Shown: positions 10,700 to 19,438 of the stretch, one piece after another
Numbering within the stretch: the stretch's first letter is position 1
How the letters are laid out: each line of letters begins with the position of its first letter
Source of the DNA: Isoetes taiwanensis
Lineage: Eukaryota > Streptophyta > Lycopodiopsida > Isoetales > Isoetaceae
DNA: 64,000 nucleotides
Reading direction: 5' to 3'
NCBI GenBank assembly: GCA_021234155.1
Contig: JAJEKV010000005.1
Coordinates: 24,381,584-24,445,583, forward strand
Made by a program: the position numbers and the translations under genes
Notes under the pieces: model-generated
Databases searched by the model: none
What the model was told of the DNA's origin: nothing
Seen by the model: the letters and a program-made list of their open reading frames with translations, nothing else

Positions 10700-13093
10700 T
10701 GTTGAAGGCTTTTTTGGCAAAACCTCCAACCTAATGGTTTAGAACCTCCAGGTTGCTTAAGGCAACCACTCTGAATCACCAAAACCTGGAAAAGTCACTG
10801 AAATTTCAAGATCAGACTGCTTTCCCTGAAGCAAAAAAAAATGGTCTGACCATAAACTTGTGCCATTTAAAATCAAATCAAGCAAATCAATTGATTTTTT
10901 GATAGAGATCTTCTTAACAGATGTGGGAATCAGTGTTCAAAAGTCTAGATAGAGCTGAGATAAGCAAGGTTCTCAAAATCACACTTCCGACCGGGTCAAA
11001 ATTGGTCAATACCAAAGAACAAAGAAGCTATTTTTGCAGATTGAAGATGGAACAAGTTTTTTTAGTTTTGGAAATTTGAGATATCTCTGACTGGTGTCTA
11101 GATTGAAGGCAACTTAAAAATTGCAGGAAATTAACAACCTAAAGGGTAGAATTTGATTAAAATCTCTCCTATCACCGACCTGCAAGAACCCGAGAGCAAC
11201 TTTACCTAATATGAAATCTAATTGGCTTTTTTGTGTTTTTTCAAGTGTATCAGTTCGGAAATACCCTCTAGTTATAGTGCATAAAAATTTCAAACTAAAT
11301 TATTTTTTAGTTTTCTGAAAATCAAGGATTAAACTCAAGAACAATCACCACTAATTTTTTTTCTAAGGTCGATTTTCATTCAAGAAGCTATTCAAAAGAT
11401 CAACATCAATTTCCCCGAGTCTAATGGTCTCGGGAAAACAATCAAACAGATCAAATTGTCAATAATCTCAAAAGTGGTCGATAATCTCAATAGCCCGCCA
11501 ATTCTTCCGGAATTTGGAGGCTAGAGGAGCAAATGCAGCTAGGAATCACCAATCCGCCCGGAAAAGCTTCAAGTCGACGTTCTTCACGCATACAACCCCT
11601 TTAAAACAATGCAAGATCTCAATCCATCTTAAACGGCCCTGTTTCAGTTCAAATCTTGGCAAATTCCTGTTTGAAATTCAAATTTTTGTTTGTTTATGAG
11701 TCGGTATGGATGCGTGTAGGTGAATGGAGGGTGCAGAGCTATGATTAAGCAGGTAATTCCAACCAATTTTCCGGATCTTGGCCTTCATCGAAAATTAGGG
11801 TTCTTGAAAAATAGTCCAAATATCCCACGTGCATGTTTAGAAAAAAGCGCACTAGTGTATAAAAGGAATTTTACCGCAATTTCTCCCGAATAAACGCGTG
11901 CCATTATGAAAGGGGAACCGCCCGCGTTCCCCCCATGCCCCATGGTGCCACGTGGAGGGTGTGGATTGGTGGATGAGCTGGCAGGGGGGGAGGTAGAAAA
12001 TGCTAGGTGGGGTAGAATAGGAAAATTTTTTTTTAATTTTTTATAGAAAGGCACGAATCTCAAGGCAATAATCCAAAGGCCAAGATAAAGGATATTAGCA
12101 TATTCTCCCATCTCAATTGGAATCTTTGTTAGGAATAATTTTTTGCATAGCTTAACCATAGGATGTGAAATATGGCAAAAAAAGATGACTAGGCAATTGT
12201 GATGGCATATGACATGGCAATGGTGATGACTAGGCAAATGACATGGCAATGTATCTTGACTCAATTTTTTGTCTAGCCAAAAAACTTTTTCAACTTATGG
12301 ATGTGGATGACACGTGTATGGCATATATGATGATGAGGAGGATGATGTGCAAATGACATGGCACTCCCAAGTGGCAATATTACATAGAATCATAATCAAC
12401 TTGAAAAATGGAAGCCCTTTAGCCAATTTTTAATTTTTGAACTTGGGGATGGAGGGAGTATGATGTAAGTGATGATGAGGAATGATGGAGATGTGAGGTG
12501 GCTTCCAAGGTTATACGTGGCACAATGCCACCTTTATGCATAACTTTTGCAAATTTCTTGACCATTTTTCTTTTTGGAAGCTTATCATGGAAATGAATGT
12601 ATGAAGTTATGGAAGAGATGAGAGTGAAGCTTTTTTGGCTAGACAAAAAATGTTGTCAATTGGAAAACAAGGTTGATTGAGGATGTACCAACTTGGAAAT
12701 CAAGGAAAGAAGGTGGTATGGGGTGAAATAATGGTATAGGAATTTGCCTCAATATGAACTTGATCTAGAGTTATTTTGCACATACCATGGAACTCTTGGG
12801 GGTCTTCAAAACCTTCTTATGTCTTCAAAGTAAATGTTTGTGTCCTTTGCTCTCTTGTTTGCTCAAATATGATGACTTGACTTTTTCTTGCTCCTTGTGA
12901 CCATTTAATTTGATCTAATGAAATAGCTTCCATGAATGTCCTTCCTTAGTCTTCAAAAAAAAAAAAATTCTTCAATGATCTGAAACAAAATAATCCTTCA
13001 AGAGTGTAATCAGCTTAAAATCAGCATTGGCAGCTTGTCTTCTTCTTGTGTTGTACAATTTCCTCTTCTTCGCCACACAAAATGTGGCAAAGA
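10700..13093 (-). repeat. Family A LTR 2, shared by both elements
   Basis: Plus coordinates run from TGTTGAAGG to the GTGGCA..A end (seen as CAAAGA where LTRs 1 and 3 have CAGCA). Length 2394. Sense U3 lies on the right. TATA-like TTTTATACAC near 11854, a telo-box near 11796-11803, and G-box CACGTG motifs near 11949 and 12310 match LTR 1. It serves as 3' LTR of the right element and 5' LTR of the left one. Confidence 0.85.
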
Positions 13094-14034
13094 TCATGCT
13101 AAAAAGAAAGAGGAAGTCGGTTCACAGCTCCCATACTTCAACCTCACAGCCTTTCAAAGATGTTGAGAAGTTTGCCTTGATGGGAAGTTGAACTAGGCAC
13201 TTCGAGGGAAATGAATGTGGCAAGGAGTGAAGTCATATGGAATAAATAGGCCAACAAGTGAGCGGATGGAAGTATGACAATGGGCTGGTGCACCCGCATG
13301 GAAATAAAAATGTTCAAAGATTTGCAAGCCCGCTTGGTGGGATGTTGATTTTGGCGTTGTTTGCTAAAGGGATAGGAATATGAAAAGAAGAGTATATGAT
13401 AAGGCTTGATGCTAGGTAGGACCACAAATGTGCAGATGAATGATGGCCAACCCGGTGCACCCGCATGACAAATAAAGATGATTAGCATTTGCAAGCCCGC
13501 TTGGTGGGATGTTGATTTGGCGGTGCTTGCTAAAGGAATAGGAATATGAAAAGAAGAGTATATGATAAGGCTTGATGCTAGGTAGGACCACAAATGTGGA
13601 TGAATAATGGCCACTGATGCACCCCGCATGACAAATAAAGATGATTAGCATTTGCAAGCCCGCTTGTGTGGGATGTTGATTTGGCGAGCTTGCTAGAAGG
13701 ACATGATCATGAAGTGAAGGTAAGGAATAAGGCTCGAGATCGGGCGGGATCACTAATGCAATGATGAATGATGGTCGACCGGTGAACCCGCATGGAAAAT
13801 ATTCAACCTCTTGAAGACAACAACATCCCCGGATTTGCTAAACCCCGTTAAAAGCTACACATGACATTTTAAGCAAGAACAAAGTCAGAATAATACTTAA
13901 TCAATCACAAAGAACATACGTAACAAAATGTTTTTGATGTTTTGATGTTTTTATCTTTTATAATTTTTCTCAAAGTTGAATTTATGTCTAAACACACTTA
14001 AATCCTAATTTAAGTTAAGGATGCATCTTCGTGA
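13094..14034 (-). other. Family A 3' untranslated region, right element
   Basis: Same content as 5160-6099. The hairpin next to the LTR is blurred here (AGTCGGTTCACAGCT on the plus strand against AGCTGGTCTGCCAGCT in the left copy). No gene seen apart from repeat-encoded open frames. Confidence 0.75.
13291..13790 (-). repeat. Tandem 166-bp units, right element
   Basis: Counterpart of 5356-5855. Nearly every difference between the two arrays lies at a CAG or CTG of the left copy, for example GCACCTGCATG there and GCACCCGCATG here. Confidence 0.78.
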
Positions 14035-15462
14035 TTATGCAAACAAACATAGGGCAACATGTTGTTGCCAATACCTCTTCAAATGTAGAATGTTGATAGG
14101 ATTTGGCAGCTTATAGTTATCTTCCACGATCTTAACCAAGATGAATCTCGGCCCCGCTACACCTATAACTTCAAAAAGGACCCTCCCATAAATTCTCAAA
14201 TTTTTTTGCAACCTTCTCCCTTGCTTTATTCCATTTCAAAACCAATTCCCCTTCCTTGAATATTCCTTTGAGCTTGTGAGATGCTTTAAAAAGCTGCAAC
14301 ATCCTTGGCCTTTTTAATCATAACAAAGATTTTTCGCTTCATATCTGTGCTCATCCAATTGCATCAGCCTTACACACCTTTCCCTCACAGCCTTCTTCCA
14401 TTTCAGATTGATTCTATGAGCCAACCTTAATGAAGGTAACTCGAGCTCTATAGGAACCTGATTCCACACCATAAACCAAGCTAAATGGAGTGTGATTGGT
14501 AGAATTTTTCTTTGTAGTTCTATAAGCCCACAATGCATCATAAAGTTTTTCATGCCAATCTCTTTTTTGACAAACTAACAGCTTTTTGCAATATGGACTT
14601 AAGAACCTTGTTTGTTGATTCCGCTGGCCATTTCCCCGTGGATAGTAGGCTGAACTCTTTACATGCTTAACCTTAAGGATCTCTAGGAGTGTAGCAATAA
14701 CTTGATTTACAAACTGAGTTCCTCTGTCAGATATAATTTTAAAAGGTATCCCAAACCTGCTGCAAATATTTTCATGCAGGAACCTAGCAGTTGTAAAAGC
14801 ATTTGCTTCCCTAAGAGGTACAAACGCCCATTTAGTGAAGTAACTGTTGCAACCAAGATATATTGATGTTGAGCAGATGAAGGGGGATCTAAGGGTCCTA
14901 TAAAATCCAAACCCCAAACTTGGAATGGTCCAGGTGATACAATGGCGTTAAGTGGTGCTGGCTGCAATATTCTTTTTCCAAAAATCTGGCACTTATGACA
15001 ACTTTTAATTTTATTATAACAATCTTTAAACAAGGTTGGCCAAAAATACCCTGACCTCATGATCTTCTTTGCTGTAGTATCTACAGCATAATGGCCTCCA
15101 CAAATGCCTTCATGGCATGCCTCTATGATTAATTCAGCCTCACCCTTGTCAACACACCTGAGCAGCACCCCTTCTTTATCCACCTTGCATAGCACACCTT
15201 CAATGAGCCTAAAAGTTTTACACTTTTCCTTGAACCTCCTCAGCTGGCTGCTATTCAGATCTTTTGGTATCTCAGCATGCTCCAAAAATTCTTAATGTCA
15301 ACCTGCCAATCAATCATCTCACTGCCAAAAGCTACTATGTTAGTTGTATTTTCCTCATTCAAACCTTCTTGATCTTCATACTTAAACATCATATTAGGCA
15401 AATAAGCACTAGGATCTTCAAGAACTTTAATTACTTTAATGTCAATATCATAATTTTGTACC
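14035..15462 (-). pseudogene. Family A (right) integrase and upstream tether
   Basis: The same domains as 6100-7475: HEGICGGH..CHKC zinc region, GLDFIGP, ISDRGTQF and a damaged YYPRGNGQ-region in which the catalytic E codon is shifted out of frame. The frame changes near 14630, 14840 and 15285. The WAEAVPLREANA codons are broken at 14822, exactly where the left copy has a CTG. The tether (KLCRWACKVQNYDIDIKV) is at 15480-15536. Stop codon at 14037-14035 matches the left element. Confidence 0.82.
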
Positions 15463-15840
15463 TTACAAGCCCATCTGCATAACTTTGCCTTTGGTAAATT
15501 TTTTGCAAACAATAGTGTCAATGGGTTTTGCTTCATGAAAACACGGTATGACTGTTAAGCAAAGTAAGTGTCCATGCTTTTCCAATAAGAACATTAGTGC
15601 AGCAAAAAGACTTTTTTCTAATCTTTGATATCTAAGTTCTGTGGTCGCACTGTGATTTTGCTTGAAAAGGCTATAATTCCATGTTCTCAGAAAGGTGGCT
15701 ATACCTATGGCTCTCTTGGTCACACTTATATATGCAGTGAAAGTTTTTGTAAGATCAGGAGGTTTTAAAATAGTAGGATTGCAAAGGGTTTCTATAATTT
15801 CCTCAAAAGCTCTCTGGCAAACATCATCCCATTTTATAAA
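15463..15840 (-). pseudogene. Family A (right) gypsy RNase H
   Basis: Part of one 224-codon open stretch (16137-15463) with the RT thumb. Seen motifs: DLTKTFTAYISVTKRAIG, then ELRYQRLEKSLFAALMFL. This is the usual RNase H position, directly after RT. The first catalytic D of the family (normally DAS) is replaced by ISVTK-type codons, suggesting this copy of the domain may be structural rather than active (inference). Confidence 0.68.
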
Positions 15841-16720
15841 AATATACTTACTCTCTTCCTTGGAGTATTTACCAACCCTGGTCAACCTGGCTATAGGACA
15901 AATAATGTGTGATAAGTGAGGCACATATATCCTAAGAAAACTTGTCATCCCCATAAAACCTTTTAACCTTTTGAGGGTTTCGGTGGTGTCAACTTCTTCA
16001 AGGCTTCCAATTTCCCTCGGCAGCCCACCCGGATCCCTTTGAGTTGATATCTCATGTCCAAGAAGATCCCCTTTAGAACAGAAGAAAACACATTTCTTAG
16101 GATTTAGGCTCACTCCACTTCCCTGCATAATGAACATATTTTTGTTAGCAAACTGAAATGATCTCGATAAATGTGCCTAAACACAAATCATCCGTAAAAC
16201 ACCTCAAGTAATTGATGTGCATCTCCTTGAAAATAGTGTCCATAGCTCTCTGAAAAGTGGCAGGAGCATTCATTAGTCCAAAAGGCATTTTTTTCATTGC
16301 AAAATTACCCCAAGGTGTAATGAAAGCGCCTTTGGTTGATCCTCCTCCTTTATGCCGATTTGATTGAAACCCTGAAAAACCATCCAAGAATGAAAACATT
16401 TCCTTACTCAAGCATCGCATATAGCACTTCCTCTAAAAAGGTAGAGGATAACAGTCCTTAATTGTGGCTTTGTTGAGCTCCCTATAATCAATGCATATCC
16501 TAATTGTCTTATTCTTTTTTTCAACGTGTACTATACAAGATAACCATTTCGATTCATAATTTCTCGCTATTACCCCAGCATCCTTCATCCTATTCAATTC
16601 TTCCCTAATCAAGGTCATCAATGATCCATTTATCCTCCTCAGTTTTTGTATTCTTCGGGCTTAACTCCTTCCTTTGTTTTTATCTCAAATTCACAAATCT
16701 TCTTGTCAACCCTTTCAGCT
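15841..16720 (-). pseudogene. Family A (right) reverse transcriptase
   Basis: Motifs in order: ELNRMKDAGVIARNYESKW, ICIDYRELNKATIKDCYPL, FSFLDGFSGF, ITPWGNFAMKKMPFGL, NAPATFQRAMD, then a damaged FLDD motif reading FTDDLCLG, and PKKCVFFCSKGDLLGHEIS. Frame breaks lie near 16150, 16380 and 16425. The spacing and motifs match gypsy RT of about 250 residues. One of two almost identical copies; differences concentrate at a few trinucleotides. Confidence 0.85.
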
Positions 16721-16826
16721 CATCATAATCCCAAGCAAATACATCACTCCATTCTTCAAAAAATCTCTTACCCTACTCTCATCCCTCTTCTGAAATAAAT
16801 CCCCTACATAAAGAGTCCTTTCCCGA

Positions 16827-17350
16827 TTATTCTTTTTTTATCTTCAGCTCCCGGCCTGCTTTTTCCTCACTAGCATTAATCACTAATATGGGATACAACT
16901 GCTGTAATTCTTTCCTCTCCAATTCTTCCTCATTGATGGCACCTTCAGCTAGATGCTCTAATAGAACACTTCTGCAAAGTGCATCAGCCTCTGAATTAAA
17001 CTCCCTTGGTATATGATGTATCTCCCATCTTTTGAAATCCAATAATTCTCCCAAAACTTCATCCCTTAAGAAAATCATATCCGGATTCTTTGACTGATAT
17101 TCTCCCAATACCTGTTTGCAAACAAGCTGAGAATCTCCAAATATAACCAGCTCATTAATTCCCAAATGTTTGGCTTCTTGTAAGCCTGCTAATAGAGCTC
17201 AGATTACGCCACATTTGATGTTATCCCCCGAGTAAATTCTGCCAACTTTAGCCAAAAGCTTGTTAGAGTTATCTCTGATAATTGCAGAAGAAGCAGCAAC
17301 ATTCAATTTTTTTGATATACCTCCATCAAACCACATGTATGCATGTTCAC
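16827..17350 (-). pseudogene. Family A (right) extra RNase H between protease and RT
   Basis: Cleanest example in the window. In sense: AYMWFDGGISKK (first D), SAIIRDNSNKLLAKVGRIY, then ALLAGLQEAKHLGIN (helix after the usual E), ELVIFGDSQLVCKQVLGEYQ (catalytic D), and WEIHHIPREFNSEADAL (last D). These are the landmarks of the plant-type RNase HI fold captured by Tat-group gypsy elements. A break near 17190 interrupts the frame after IKCGVI. Protease lies immediately upstream and RT 130 bases downstream. Confidence 0.85.
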
Positions 17351-17900
17351 CAGATTTTTTTAGCTTACCCTCTTCTATTGAACATGTTGCAATTGTAGGA
17401 ACAGAAATCTCATATTCTCCACAAGGATTTTGGGATAGCATGTCTATCTCTAAGAAATTTAAGGCCTCGGTTCTCCAACCCTGTTGTAGAGAGTCACTTT
17501 CTTTTTCCCATCTGAAATAATACATTCTCCCTTGGACCACACTGGCCTTGCATCCACAGTAGACAACCATTTCCTGCCCAAAAGTAGATCATAAATATCA
17601 GTATTCTCATCAACCCCTTCAAAAGCTACCACCACAAAACTAGCAGCCACAATAATACCCTCAATGTCAACTAAAACACTACTAATTATCCCTATAGGAT
17701 GAATTTTTGTGTTAGAGAATGATTTCAAAACCATAGGTGCTCGTCTATCACATTCCAAACCACAAGATTTCATTATGTGATGTGGCATCACATTCAAAGG
17801 GGAACCACCATCTAATAATATTTTGGTTAGAACCTTTTTACCAATGTTTGCAACACAAGTTAAAAGGCCCTGGATCAGCATCATCCTCGGGATAATACAA
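17351..17900 (-). pseudogene. Family A (right) aspartic protease
   Basis: Open from 17884 to 17459 with LTKILLDGGSPLNVMPHH, IEGIIVAASFVVVAFEG, IYDLLLGRKWLSTVDARP and VTLYNR. Active-site motif D-G-G. A frame break at about 17465 (CTCCAG in the left copy, CTCGG here) separates it from the linker ALNFLEIDMLSQNPCGEY that leads to the RNase H. Spacing to gag knuckles is about 400 bases. Confidence 0.85.
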
Positions 17901-17938
17901 GCTCACCAACATGATTAGTAAACATATCCTCTTTTTCC

Positions 17939-18769
17939 TCATTTAAACTCAACAACTTTTTTTTCAGAAGAGGGAGCAATCCTTAGCAAGGTTAGTAAGT
18001 CTATGCTTATCTTAGAATTTTTTAGCAAAATCTCCAAATCTTCTCCTTCTTTATCTTTTCTTGCAAATTTTTGGGCTGGAGGAGGTGGTACTACCTGAAT
18101 AATTTCATCTTTCCTCTCCTTATCTTGATGAACAACTTTTTGAGCAAGGGGATGAGATAATACCTGATTGCCTTCAAAATCTTTACCTCTTCTTGCATTC
18201 CCTTCTTTGGTTACAAATTTCGCTTCTTTGCCTTTGATTCCAAAGATTCCTCGAGTGTGTACAACCAAAATCTCTTCTTGATCCTCCATTTCCTGCACAA
18301 ATCTGATAGATGCACTTGTTTCATTTGCTTTGGCTAACTCTTGTCTAGCAAAATACTCTTTGACACTACACTTATCTTCAAGATGACCTATGCCCTTACA
18401 AAAAGTACAAACAGGACACTCTTTACCATAATGCCCTCTCCTACCACACTTAAGGCAAGGCCTATAATAACAAACTTCAGAAGAATGACTATCCCTTAGA
18501 CAATGAATGCATGGGGGAAAGACCCTTTTCTCAGGTTTGGATGCCTTCAACTCTTGAAGTTGTTTAGTCACTTCAGCCAATGCCTCAGCCATCTTGAGCA
18601 ACTCAGATTTTGAATCTGCAGTAGGGATAATTGCCTCCTCAGCCTTGGTAGTTCTCTTCTCCTCAGACGGCATAGATTGGCACCGATGTTGTGTATTCTC
18701 GTTCAAATTTGGTGAAAAAGGATCATTAGTAAATCGCATCATAGGTTCGGGTTGAGCAGAAATAAACAT
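17939..18769 (-). CDS. gag: Family A (right) gag nucleocapsid with three CCHC knuckles
   Basis: A 276-codon open stretch, the longest gag piece of the family. After a short linker and the helix LLKMAEALAEVTKQLQEL come three knuckles: CIHCLRDSHSSEVC, CLKCGRRGHYGKEC and CTFCKGIGHLEDKC. Most gypsy gags have one or two. A basic/acidic tail with SHPLAQKVVHQDKERKDE and a PPPP run follows. The first M in the frame is internal; the true gag start is at 19394, separated by a frame break near 18765. These knuckles bind genomic RNA during packaging. Confidence 0.85.
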   Translation of the reverse strand: MFISAQPEPMMRFTNDPFSPNLNENTQHRCQSMPSEEKRTTKAEEAIIPTADSKSELLKMAEALAEVTKQLQELKASKPEKRVFPPCIHCLRDSHSSEVCYYRPCLKCGRRGHYGKECPVCTFCKGIGHLEDKCSVKEYFARQELAKANETSASIRFVQEMEDQEEILVVHTRGIFGIKGKEAKFVTKEGNARRGKDFEGNQVLSHPLAQKVVHQDKERKDEIIQVVPPPPAQKFARKDKEGEDLEILLKNSKISIDLLTLLRIAPSSEKKVVEFK

Positions 18770-19394
18770 CTGCTAATTCAGAAGCTTTAGTAAAGGCCTT
18801 ATGTATGGTGTCAAATCCTTCAGAATCCTGTATCCTGGTCATCTTCTTGTGCACCCTAGGTCTGTCACTTAATCCATTTATAAAAGCTGCTACTAAATCC
18901 AAAGTATGATGGAGGACATGCTCAGTTTGGCATTTTAACAAATATGCATTAAACCTTTTCAGTATATTGATGAATAGTCTCACCATGCTTGATGTGGAAT
19001 GAGTGTAGCTCCGGAGCTAATTCTCTTGGCTTAACCAATTTCCCAAATCTGGTTAGAAACTTAGGCACAATATCTTCCCATGTTCTAGTACCTAAAAGTC
19101 CACATAATCCAACCATGCTCTTACCTCCTCATTCTTGAAACATTTCTTGAATTTCGAGAGCTTGCAGCCTTTCTTGTGTCCATAATCCCGGTAATATTCC
19201 TCAAAAACCTTCAAAAATAATTAGCATTTATGCTGGGATCAAAAGTTGGTGCGGTGAACGGCACACTAAGCTCATAAGATTGATGGAGACAAGTGTTCCC
19301 CAATACATTGATTCCTTGGGGCACAGTGAGAACTCTCGGGGTTTTCTTGTGCCTCCGTCTGCTCAAGATGATCATTTCCCCTTCTTGGTGCCAT
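18770..19394 (-). pseudogene. gag: Family A (right) gag capsid
   Basis: The ATG at 19394-19392 gives MAPRRGNDHLEQTEAQENPE, 24 bases downstream of the primer site, like families B and E. Then TFDPSINANYF, ITGIMDTRKAAS in a shifted frame, and further on FINGLSDRPRVHKKMTRIQ and GFDTIHKAFTKASEL, the conserved end of the capsid domain. Frame breaks near 19310, 19220, 19105 and 19010. Only this element of the A pair keeps the capsid region. Confidence 0.8.
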
Positions 19395-19417
19395 TAATTC
19401 TTCTTCAAAGTATAGTA

Positions 19418-19435
19418 ATCTCGGTAGAACCTCCA
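19418..19435 (-). other. Primer-binding site, tRNA-Gln type (family A)
   Basis: Sense TGGAGGTTCTACCGAGAT, separated from the LTR end by three bases (TTT in sense). Identical core to the E site. The left A element has none. Confidence 0.8.
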
Positions 19436-19438
19436 AAA

